Positions 1-6,367 of a stretch of DNA of 27,946 nucleotides are shown here, in pieces. Below the pieces are notes generated by a model that was given only the letters and a program-made list of their open reading frames with translations, was not told the DNA's origin and did no database searches. The first letter of the stretch is position 1, and every line of letters begins with the position of its first letter. A program made the position numbers and the translations under genes. This DNA is from Pelomonas sp036404855 (GTDB lineage: Bacteria > Pseudomonadota > Gammaproteobacteria > Burkholderiales > Burkholderiaceae_C), in assembly GCF_036404855.1 (NCBI RefSeq), contig NZ_DASWYS010000185.1, forward strand, positions 1 to 27,946, read 5' to 3'.

Positions 1-320
1 TCATTCTTGATGTCGGCGCCGTCTTCAATGTAGAGGCGGCGCACCTTCTGGCCTTCGGGGCCGGTCTGGTGCGTGATCAGTTGCATGCCCAGGATGCCCT
101 CGGCCTTGGCCTTGACGTCCTCGATGGTCTTGGCAACCTTGACGCCGCCGCCCTTGCCACGGCCGCCGGCATGGATCTGGGCCTTGACGACCCAGACCGG
201 GCCGCCCAGCTTCTGGGCGGCTTCGACGGCCTCCTGCACGGTGAAGGCCGGGATGCCGCGCGGCACCGGCACGCCGAACTGGCGCAGGATTTCTTTGCCC
301 TGGTATTCGTGGATTTTCAT
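1..320 (-). CDS. sucC: Succinyl-CoA synthetase (ADP-forming) beta subunit, N-terminal part
   Basis: This is the first 106 codons of the beta subunit of succinate-CoA ligase; the rest lies beyond the left edge. The enzyme interconverts succinyl-CoA and succinate with substrate-level phosphorylation in the TCA cycle, as a cytoplasmic alpha/beta complex with SucD. The start MKIHEYQGKEIL is the standard opening of the family, and the glycine-rich AQIHAGGRGKGGGVK at about residues 47-61 is the ATP-grasp nucleotide-binding segment. The ATG complements 318-320. It lies 26 bp downstream of the DUF2889 gene on the same strand, so read-through from that gene is plausible. Identity is firm from sequence and family knowledge. 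The expected sucD partner is outside the window. Confidence 0.96.
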   Translation of the reverse strand, partial: MKIHEYQGKEILRQFGVPVPRGIPAFTVQEAVEAAQKLGGPVWVVKAQIHAGGRGKGGGVKVAKTIEDVKAKAEGILGMQLITHQTGPEGQKVRRLYIEDGADIKN

Positions 321-346
321 GGCTGGGGTCTCTCGGGTCGGGGAAG

Positions 347-922
347 TCAGGAAGCGGTCGCGGCGGCTTCTGGGGTGTCCAGATGCCAGCGGGGATAGAA
401 CTTGGCCACGGTAGCGCCGTCGCGGCGCAGCGCATGGCAGCGGTCGAGCTGGAAGGGCGGGTTGCCGGAGGCGTCGCCCTCGCCGGTGTCGATGACGAAG
501 CCGGCCAGGGCCTGGATGACGGCCGTCGGCAGCACCTGGCACAGCTCGGTCAGATGGGTGCAGCCGCGCGTGGCGGCCAGGCGTTCGTGGACGCCCTGGC
601 GGAAGCCCTTCATCAGATTCAGGCCGACGAGGCGTGCATAGGCATCGCCATGCTCGCCGCAGGCGGCCGGGTAAGGCATCCACCGAGTCTCGGACGTGGC
701 GGCGGTGATGGTCAGCGTTGCGTCCACGGTCAGATGCAGGCGCATCTCGTGGATGGGCTCGCCGGCCTTGCGTGGCACGCCGGCCAGCGGCACGTCATGG
801 GACTTGGTGTCTGTCAGGCTGGCTTCCACGTCGAACAGGCCGTCATCGCGCGCGAACACCTGCACATCGAGGGCGCGGCGGTGCAGCGGGCGACGCGTGA
901 CGGACGGGTTGACGGCGGGCAT
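347..922 (-). CDS. DUF2889 domain protein, function unknown
   Basis: I recognise this as a DUF2889 family protein of about 191 residues. The frame is open up to 1003, but residues before MPAVNPSVTRRPLHRR look like non-coding translation, so I chose the ATG at 920-922; no strong ribosome site decides it. The body carries a strand-rich N-terminal half (DVQVFARDDGLFDVEASLTD, HEMRLHLTVDATLTI). The C-terminal half is helical, with AACGEHGDAYARLVGLNLMKGF and a RGCTHLTELCQVLP motif whose Cys and His are probably the conserved core. No signal peptide or membrane segment is seen. It sits between recX and sucC, an order I believe is common in Burkholderiales. No function is known to me, and none is inferred from the neighbours. 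Confidence 0.85.
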   Translation of the reverse strand: MPAVNPSVTRRPLHRRALDVQVFARDDGLFDVEASLTDTKSHDVPLAGVPRKAGEPIHEMRLHLTVDATLTITAATSETRWMPYPAACGEHGDAYARLVGLNLMKGFRQGVHERLAATRGCTHLTELCQVLPTAVIQALAGFVIDTGEGDASGNPPFQLDRCHALRRDGATVAKFYPRWHLDTPEAAATAS

Positions 923-1045
923 GAGACGGGATTGGCGGATCAACCCGGCCGGTGCCGGGACGGGGTCAGACCGGCTTTTGCAGCGCTTTACCGACATCGG
1001 CAAAGGGCTTGTAACCGGGTGAACCCTCGTTTTGGGGCAGGCGGC

Positions 1046-1051
1046 AATGTA
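1046..1051 (-). promoter_or_regulatory. Possible -10 element before the DUF2889 gene
   Basis: Read on the minus strand, the sequence gives TGCTACATTG, close to the TACAAT-type -10 hexamers often seen in this group. It lies about 125 bp upstream of the DUF2889 start. No good -35 is visible at 16-18 bp, so this is only a candidate. If real, it would drive DUF2889 and perhaps sucC independently of recA-recX. Confidence 0.25.
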
Positions 1052-1054
1052 GCA

Positions 1055-1077
1055 CGGAGGGTAAAAACTCCCCTCCG
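1055..1077. other. Short hairpin in the recX-DUF2889 gap
   Basis: CGGAGG (1055-1060) and CCTCCG (1072-1077) are perfect complements around an 11-base A-rich loop. It lies downstream of recX (minus strand) and just upstream of the possible -10 at 1046. There is no U-tract on the minus strand after it, so it is a weak terminator candidate at best. Confidence 0.3.
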
Positions 1078-1122
1078 CACTCGGTCAAGCGGTGGTTGGA
1101 GGCTGGGCAAGCCCTCAGGCCG

Positions 1123-1620
1123 TCAGGCCCGCAGCAGGCGCCGCACCAGCTCAGGGGAAAACCCGCGGGCCATCAGAAAACGGGCCTGGCGCGCCTGTTC
1201 AGTGACATCCCGGGCGGGTTCCGGGCCGAAGCGCTTGTGCCAGACCTCGCGGGCCCGCTCCATCTCGGTGGCGCGCAACGCGGCCTGCTGCTCGGCATCC
1301 AGCTGCAGGCCGTGCCGGGCGAGTTCCTGCTGGATGCGCTGGGCGCCGAAGCGGCCGGCGCGGACATGGAGACGTGATTCGACGAAGCGAGTTTCGTCGA
1401 GGTACCCCTCGGCGGCGAGGGTGTCGAGCAGGGCATCGACGGCTGTTACGCCGGCTTCTTCCGCCTCCCCGGCGGTCTCGGTCGCGTCGGCATCACCCGC
1501 CGCCTCGCGCGTGCGGCGCTCGATGACCAGTAATTTGCGCCGCAGTTCGATGCGGCTGTGCTCGCGCTGGGCCAGCAGGCCGATGGCGCGCGCTTTCAGA
1601 GACAGGGGCGTGCGCGCCAT
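1123..1620 (-). CDS. recX: Regulatory protein RecX
   Basis: This 165-residue protein is RecX, which binds RecA filaments and restrains their extension and activities. It shows the helical three-repeat family architecture: LKARAIGLLAQREHSRIELRRKL near the N-terminus, GYLDETRFVESRLHVRAGRFGAQRIQQELARHGL in the middle, and QARFLMARGFSPELVRRLL at the C-terminus. An Ala/Glu/Asp-rich stretch (about residues 38-58) between repeats one and two looks like a linker insertion. The ATG at 1618-1620 is preceded by a GAAGG ribosome site about 6 bp away (complement of 1627-1631). It lies 110 bp downstream of recA on the same strand with a hairpin between them, so it is probably expressed by read-through from the SOS-controlled recA promoter. 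Confidence 0.93.
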   Translation of the reverse strand: MARTPLSLKARAIGLLAQREHSRIELRRKLLVIERRTREAAGDADATETAGEAEEAGVTAVDALLDTLAAEGYLDETRFVESRLHVRAGRFGAQRIQQELARHGLQLDAEQQAALRATEMERAREVWHKRFGPEPARDVTEQARQARFLMARGFSPELVRRLLRA

Positions 1621-1689
1621 GACGGGCCTTCAGCTGGGTGGAGGTTTGGGTTTGGGACGTGACCTGGGCGTTGTCGCGCCCGCGGCCTG

Positions 1690-1720
1690 GGTTGCGGACG
1701 CAGCAGTCTGCGTCGCAACC
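1690..1720 (-). terminator. Strong hairpin between recA and recX (probable attenuator)
   Basis: A near-perfect inverted repeat lies in the recA-recX gap: GGTTGC (1690-1695) and GACGCAG (1697-1703) pair with CTGCGTC (1708-1714) and GCAACC (1715-1720). That gives 13 base pairs with a single bulged G at 1696 and a four-base loop. On the minus strand no U-tract follows, so it is not a classical intrinsic terminator. In E. coli a terminator hairpin in the same place limits recX relative to recA. A comparable role here, by partial termination or RNA processing, is inference. Confidence 0.55.
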
Positions 1721-1730
1721 GGGGCGACGG

Positions 1731-2783
1731 TCACCCCTTCTTGTCGGTCGCGCCGTCGACCTCGCCCAAGGGGGCCACCCCGACCGCTTCGCGGATCTTG
1801 TTCTCGATCTCGCGGGCCACGTCGACGTTCTCGCGCAGGAATTCGCGGGCGTTGTCCTTGCCCTGACCGATCTTCTCGCCCTGGTAGGCGTACCAGGAGC
1901 CAGATTTCTCGACGATCTTGTGGACGACGCCCATGTCGACGATCTCGCCCTCACGGCTGATGCCCTCGCCGTAAAGGATGTCGAACTCGGCGGTCTTGAA
2001 CGGCGGGCTGACCTTGTTCTTGACGACCTTGACCTTGGTCTCGGAGCCGATGACTTCCTCGCCCTTCTTGATCGAGCCGATGCGGCGGATGTCCAGGCGC
2101 ACCGAGGCGTAGAACTTCAGCGCATTGCCGCCGGTGGTCGTTTCGGGCGAGCCGAACATGACGCCGATCTTCATGCGGATCTGGTTGATGAAGATGACCA
2201 TGCAGTTGGTCTTCTTGATCGTGGCGGTCAGCTTGCGCAGCGCCTGGCTCATCAGGCGGGCCTGCAGGCCAGGCAGGCTGTCGCCCATCTCGCCTTCGAT
2301 TTCAGCCTTGGGCGTCAGTGCGGCCACCGAGTCGATGACGATGAGGTCCACCGAGCCGGAGCGCACCAGCGCGTCGACGATCTCGAGGGCCTGCTCGCCG
2401 GTGTCGGGCTGGCTGATCAGCAGGTCGCTCAGGTTGACGCCCAGCTTCTGCGCGTACTGCACGTCCAGCGCGTGCTCCGCGTCGATGAAGGCGCAGGTGC
2501 CGGCAATCTTCTGCATCTCGGCGATGACCTGCAGCGTCAGCGTCGTCTTGCCGGAGGACTCGGGGCCGTAGATCTCCACGACGCGGCCACGTGGCAGGCC
2601 GCCGACGCCCAGCGCAATGTCCAGGCCCAGCGAGCCGGTGGAGACGACCTGGATGTCTTCCAGGGCCTCGCCTTCGCCGAGCCGCATGATGGAGCCCTTG
2701 CCGAACTGCTTTTCGATCTGGGCGAGGGCGGCCTGCAGGGCCTTGGCTTTTTCGGTGTTGAGGGCTTTGACCGGGGCGTCCAT
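1731..2783 (-). CDS. recA: Recombinase RecA
   Basis: This 350-residue protein is RecA, the ATP-dependent recombinase that forms filaments on single-stranded DNA, drives strand exchange and triggers LexA self-cleavage. The Walker A motif GPESSGKT is at residues 73-80, the Walker B region LIVIDSVAAL at about 145-154, and the L1/L2 DNA-binding region includes NQIRMKIGVMFGSPETTTGGNALKF (residues read as separate motifs NQIRMKIG and PETTTGG). Length and the basic/acidic C-terminal tail ending DKKG are normal. The ATG at 2781-2783 has GGAGA 5 bp upstream (complement of 2789-2793). A LexA box lies 38 bp upstream. recX follows on the same strand. Confidence 0.99.
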   Translation of the reverse strand: MDAPVKALNTEKAKALQAALAQIEKQFGKGSIMRLGEGEALEDIQVVSTGSLGLDIALGVGGLPRGRVVEIYGPESSGKTTLTLQVIAEMQKIAGTCAFIDAEHALDVQYAQKLGVNLSDLLISQPDTGEQALEIVDALVRSGSVDLIVIDSVAALTPKAEIEGEMGDSLPGLQARLMSQALRKLTATIKKTNCMVIFINQIRMKIGVMFGSPETTTGGNALKFYASVRLDIRRIGSIKKGEEVIGSETKVKVVKNKVSPPFKTAEFDILYGEGISREGEIVDMGVVHKIVEKSGSWYAYQGEKIGQGKDNAREFLRENVDVAREIENKIREAVGVAPLGEVDGATDKKG

Positions 2784-2808
2784 GCGAATCTCCGTGGGGA
2801 ATGGTCGA

Positions 2809-2814
2809 ATTATG
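2809..2814 (-). promoter_or_regulatory. Probable recA -10 element
   Basis: On the minus strand the hexamer reads CATAAT, five of six matches to TATAAT. It lies 25 bp upstream of the recA ATG. At a 17-base spacer the -35 position falls on CTGTAC, which is inside the LexA box at 2822-2837, so LexA binding would cover the promoter. The weak -35 is typical of an SOS promoter but does not prove one. Confidence 0.6.
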
Positions 2815-2821
2815 AGGCAAT

Positions 2822-2837
2822 CTGTATGTTTGTACAG
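2822..2837. promoter_or_regulatory. LexA (SOS) box controlling recA
   Basis: The 16-mer CTGTATGTTTGTACAG fits the LexA consensus CTG-N10-CAG, with the AT-rich alternating core expected of a good site (CTGT at one end, ACAG at the other). It overlaps the presumed recA -35 and starts 38 bp from the recA ATG. The palindrome also faces the divergent two-component operon starting at 2957, about 120 bp away. It could in principle affect that promoter too, but position argues mainly for recA control. Confidence 0.9.
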
Positions 2838-2956
2838 TATTTTGTCCCCTGGCCCGCGTTGGCAGCGGCTCAGGATTGAAGAGCATCCTAGGCATGGGGT
2901 AGCTCAGGAGATGAGCCACCTGTGCAAGGCCTAACATCGGAGCAGGAGACAAGACC

Positions 2957-3628
2957 ATGCGCATCCTGATTGCGGAAGACGACCAAGTGCTGGCCGACGG
3001 GCTGTTGCGCGCGCTGCGCGCCTCGGGCTATGCGGTGGACCGCGTCGCGACGGGCAGCGAGGCAGACACGGCGCTGGCCACGCATGAATTCGATCTCGTC
3101 ATCCTCGACCTGGGCCTGCCGCGCCTGCACGGGCTGGAGGTGTTGCGCAAGCTGCGCGCGCGCGGTTCGACGATGCCGGTGCTGATCCTGACCGCTGCCG
3201 ACAGCGTGGAGCAGCGCGTCAAGGGACTGGATCTGGGTGCCGACGATTACATGGCCAAGCCCTTCTCGCTGCAGGAGCTGGAGGCGCGCGTGCGGGCGCT
3301 GACGCGCCGGGGCCTGGGCACGGCCAGCAGCATCATCAAGCACGGGCCGCTGAGCTTCGACGCGACCGGCCGCGTGGCCTACATCAACGAGCAAATGCTG
3401 GAGCTGTCGGCGCGCGAGCTGTCGCTGCTGGAGGTGCTGCTGCAGCGTGCCGGCCGCCTGGTCAGCAAGGATCAGCTTGTCGAGCGTCTGTGCGAGTGGG
3501 GCGAGGAGGTCTCGAACAACGCGATCGAGGTCTACATCCACCGGCTGCGCAAGAAGATCGAGCAAGGCCCCATTCGCATCGCGACCGTGCGCGGCCTTGG
3601 CTACTGCCTGGAAAAGATCGCCTCGTAA
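2957..3628 (+). CDS. OmpR/PhoB-family response regulator
   Basis: This 223-residue protein is a DNA-binding response regulator. The receiver domain occupies about residues 1-115, with acidic D8 and D9, phospho-acceptor D51 (LVILDLGLP), T79 and K101 all in place. A winged-helix Trans_reg_C domain follows at about 125-220 (ELSARELSLLEVLLQRAG, then AIEVYIHRLRKKI and TVRGLGYCL). It most resembles the TctD/QseB/PmrA group. AGGAG at 2944-2948 precedes the ATG by 8 bp. Its stop codon directly abuts the start of the kinase gene, so the two are one transcription unit. It diverges from recA, which does not imply a shared function. The target genes and signal are unknown. Confidence 0.95.
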   Translation: MRILIAEDDQVLADGLLRALRASGYAVDRVATGSEADTALATHEFDLVILDLGLPRLHGLEVLRKLRARGSTMPVLILTAADSVEQRVKGLDLGADDYMAKPFSLQELEARVRALTRRGLGTASSIIKHGPLSFDATGRVAYINEQMLELSARELSLLEVLLQRAGRLVSKDQLVERLCEWGEEVSNNAIEVYIHRLRKKIEQGPIRIATVRGLGYCLEKIAS

Positions 3629-5161
3629 ATGCCCACCAAGGACGGCGCCAGCCCGCAGCAGGGCTCGCTGTTCGGCGAGATCCTCGACTGGATGCTCGCC
3701 CCGCTGCTGCTGATCTGGCCGATCAGCGTCGCGCTGACGTGGCTGGTGGCGCAGGGCATTGCCAGCCGACCCTACGACCGCGAGCTGGGCGAGATGGCGC
3801 GCAGTCTGGGGCAGCAGGTGGCGGCCGTGGCGCCTGCGGCGGTCAGCAAGGGCAAGGACCGCTATGCACTCGCGCCCGAGGCGGCGGCGCTGCTGCGGGC
3901 GGATGCGTCGGACACGGTTTTCTATCAGGTGCTGGGCCTGCGCGGCGAGCTGCTCAGCGGGGACGCGGCGCTGCCGGTGCCCGTCGAGGAAGCGCCCGTC
4001 GTGCCCTGGGAGCTGCATTTCCGTGATGACGAGGTGGGCTCGGACGCGGTGCGGGTGGCCTACCTCTGGGTCGCACCGGAAACTGCCGTGCCGGGCCAGG
4101 CCGGCGCGACCCGGCCCATGCTCGTGCAGGTGGCCGAGACGATGGGCAAGCGCGCTCGGCTGACGAACGAGATCATCAAGGGCGTCATCCTGCCGCAGTT
4201 CGTCATCCTGCCGCTGGCCGTGCTGCTGGTGTGGCTGGCGCTGGCGCGCGGCATCTCCCCGCTGAACGAGTTGCAGCGGCGCATCCGCTCGCGCGAGAGT
4301 TCGGACCTGTCGCCCATCGACGAGCAGCGCGTGCCCGACGAGGTGGCGCCGCTGGTGCGGGCGATCAACGACCTGCTGGCGCGGCTCGACTCGTCGATGA
4401 GCCGGCAGAAGCATTTCCTCGCCGATGCGGCCCATCAGCTGAAGACGCCGCTGGCCGGCTTGCGCACCCAGGCCGAGCTGATCCAGCGTGAGATCGACGC
4501 CGGCCGTGCCTCGCCGGAGGAGATGAAACGCTCGCTCGCCCAGATCGCCCGCGCCAGCGAGCGGGCGGCGCACATGGTCAACCAACTGCTCGCCATGGCC
4601 CGGGCCGAGGATGTCGAGCAGGCACTGCGCCGGGAGCCGGTCAACCTGGCCGAGATCGCCATCGACACGGTGCGCGACTTCGTGCCACGTGCGCTGGAAC
4701 GCCGCATCGACCTCGGCTATGACGGCGTGGTGCCCGACGACAGCCGACTGCGCGTGCATGGCCAGCCGGTGCTGCTGGGCGAGCTGATCCGCAACCTCGT
4801 CGACAACGCGCTGCTCTACACGCCGGCCGGCGGGCTGGTGACGGTACGCGTCGTCGAGGACCCCTTCGGTCAGGTCGTCGTGCTGCAGGTCGAGGACACC
4901 GGGCCCGGGATTGCGCCGGGCGAACGCGAGAAGGTCTTTCAGCCTTTCTACCGGTCGCTGGGCAGTGGCGTCGAGGGCTCGGGCCTGGGCCTGGCCATCG
5001 TGAAGGAGATCGTGCAGCAGCATGAGGCCGAGATGACACTGGATGACACCCGCGTCCGCCGCGCGGCGGGGGGCGAATCACCTGACGGCCAGGGCCCGGG
5101 AGCGCGCTTCACGATTCGATTCCCGGCCGGGGCCACGCCCGCGGACCGGTCTACGTCGTGA
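3629..5161 (+). CDS. TctE/QseC-like sensor histidine kinase
   Basis: This 510-residue inner-membrane kinase is the cognate partner of the preceding regulator. Membrane segment one is at about residues 22-42. A periplasmic region of about 140 residues (43-185) resembles the two-component sensor kinase N-terminal domain (2CSK_N) found in TctE. Membrane segment two is at about 187-207, followed by HAMP. The dimerisation/phospho-acceptor helix has H269 (DAAHQLKTPLAGLRTQ). The ATPase domain shows the N box N389/N393 (RNLVDNALLYTP), G1 box D423-TGPG and G2 box GSGLGLAIV at about 450-458. All catalytic features are present. TctE-type sensors often respond to carboxylates, but the ligand cannot be told from sequence. 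It converges with rodA 51 bp downstream. Confidence 0.95.
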   Translation: MPTKDGASPQQGSLFGEILDWMLAPLLLIWPISVALTWLVAQGIASRPYDRELGEMARSLGQQVAAVAPAAVSKGKDRYALAPEAAALLRADASDTVFYQVLGLRGELLSGDAALPVPVEEAPVVPWELHFRDDEVGSDAVRVAYLWVAPETAVPGQAGATRPMLVQVAETMGKRARLTNEIIKGVILPQFVILPLAVLLVWLALARGISPLNELQRRIRSRESSDLSPIDEQRVPDEVAPLVRAINDLLARLDSSMSRQKHFLADAAHQLKTPLAGLRTQAELIQREIDAGRASPEEMKRSLAQIARASERAAHMVNQLLAMARAEDVEQALRREPVNLAEIAIDTVRDFVPRALERRIDLGYDGVVPDDSRLRVHGQPVLLGELIRNLVDNALLYTPAGGLVTVRVVEDPFGQVVVLQVEDTGPGIAPGEREKVFQPFYRSLGSGVEGSGLGLAIVKEIVQQHEAEMTLDDTRVRRAAGGESPDGQGPGARFTIRFPAGATPADRSTS

Positions 5162-5189
5162 ACCTGATCCGTGCGCGATCGCAGGATGT

Positions 5190-5207
5190 CATGCGGTCCC
5201 CCGCATG
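5190..5207. terminator. Small hairpin between convergent kinase and rodA genes
   Basis: CATGCGG (5190-5196) pairs perfectly with CCGCATG (5201-5207) around a TCCC loop. It sits in the 51-bp gap between two converging genes, where a bidirectional terminator would be expected. Neither side has a convincing U-tract (AAAAG follows on the plus strand), so termination is possible but weakly supported. Confidence 0.35.
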
Positions 5208-5212
5208 AAAAG

Positions 5213-6367
5213 TTAGGTCTTCACCAGCTTCCTGACCCGCGCAATCGACATCAGCAGGCCCAGCGACAGCCCCAGCGTCACCATCGCTGTGCCCCCATAG
5301 CTGATGAAGGGCAGCGGCACGCCGACGACGGGCAGGATGCCGCTGACCATGCCCATGTTGACGAAGACATAGGTGAAGAATGACAGCGTGACCGCACCCG
5401 CCATCAATCGCGAGAACAGCGTCGGCGCGTCGGACGCGATCATCAGCCCGCGCAGGATCAGTGCCGTGAAGCCAGCCAGCAGCCCCAGCGCGCCCATGAA
5501 GCCGAACTCCTCGCCGAAGGCCGCGAAGATGAAGTCAGTGGTGCGCTCGGGAATGAACTCCAAGTGGGTCTGCGTGCCCTGCATGAAGCCCTTGCCGGTC
5601 ATGCCGCCGGAGCCGATGGCGATCTCGCCCTGGATGATGTGGAAGCCCTTGCCGAGCGGGTCCTTGGTCGGATCCAGCAGCGTGCAGACACGGTGCTTCT
5701 GGTACTCCTTCAGCACCACCCAGACGGTGTCGGGCTCGCAGATGCGGTCCTCGCTGGCCACCAGCGCCGTGATGCCCGCCGCGCCCAGCACGAAGGCCGG
5801 CACGATGAGCTTCCAGGGCAGGCCGGCGAAGAAGATCACGTACAGGCCCGCGGCCAGCACCAGCAGGCTGGTGCCCAGGTCTGGCTGCTTGGCGATCAGC
5901 AGGAAGGGCAGCAGCAGCAGCGCGAACGCAGCGATGAAGTCCGGCCAGCGCAGCAGCCCCTCGCGCTTCTGGAACCACCAGGCCAGCATCAGCGGCGTGG
6001 CGATCTTCAGCAGCTCGGACGGCTGAATCTGCGTGACGCCAATGTTCAGCCAGCGCGTCGCGCCCTTCTTGGTGATGCCGAACACCGCGGTGGCGATGAG
6101 CAGCGTCACCCCGAACACGTAGAGCGGGATGGCCAGCGCCATCAGCCGCTGCGGCGAGATCTGGGCCACGATGAACATCAGGCCGAGTCCCAGCAGCATG
6201 TTGCGGCCATGATCCACGAAGCGGGTGCCGTGGTCGTAGCCGGCCGAGTACATGCACAGCAGGCCCCAGAAGCACAGCCATGCAACGGCCAGCAGCAGCG
6301 GCACGTCGAAGCCGCTGAGCCAGGGCTTCAGGCGCTGCCAGAGAGGCGGTCGTTCGATGACGGTCAT
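5213..6367 (-). CDS. rodA: Rod-shape SEDS glycosyltransferase RodA
   Basis: This 384-residue polytopic inner-membrane protein is RodA, the SEDS-family peptidoglycan polymerase that works with PBP2 in lateral wall synthesis. It has about ten hydrophobic segments. Family blocks include IGVTQIQPSELLKI, LIAKQPDLGTSLLVLAAG, HLEFIPERTTDFIFAAFGEEFG and the C-terminal GILPVVGVPLPFISYGG. Its ATG at 6365-6367 overlaps the PBP2 stop by four bases (ATGA), indicating translational coupling. It is the last gene of the mre-mrd cluster and ends facing the histidine kinase gene. Length and motifs are ordinary, and I am confident it is RodA rather than FtsW because of the PBP2 and MreBCD neighbours. Confidence 0.96.
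   Translation of the reverse strand: MTVIERPPLWQRLKPWLSGFDVPLLLAVAWLCFWGLLCMYSAGYDHGTRFVDHGRNMLLGLGLMFIVAQISPQRLMALAIPLYVFGVTLLIATAVFGITKKGATRWLNIGVTQIQPSELLKIATPLMLAWWFQKREGLLRWPDFIAAFALLLLPFLLIAKQPDLGTSLLVLAAGLYVIFFAGLPWKLIVPAFVLGAAGITALVASEDRICEPDTVWVVLKEYQKHRVCTLLDPTKDPLGKGFHIIQGEIAIGSGGMTGKGFMQGTQTHLEFIPERTTDFIFAAFGEEFGFMGALGLLAGFTALILRGLMIASDAPTLFSRLMAGAVTLSFFTYVFVNMGMVSGILPVVGVPLPFISYGGTAMVTLGLSLGLLMSIARVRKLVKT

Noticed and set aside
383..1960. Long plus-strand open frame of 525 codons across the DUF2889, recX and recA region
   Set aside because: It lies antisense to three recognisable genes, with a low-complexity Arg/Ala/Gly composition typical of shadow frames in GC-rich DNA.
2888..5023. 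711-codon minus-strand frame opposite the two-component operon
   Set aside because: It is antisense to a response regulator and kinase that carry all catalytic motifs. Its own product is His/Gln/Arg-rich with no recognisable domain.
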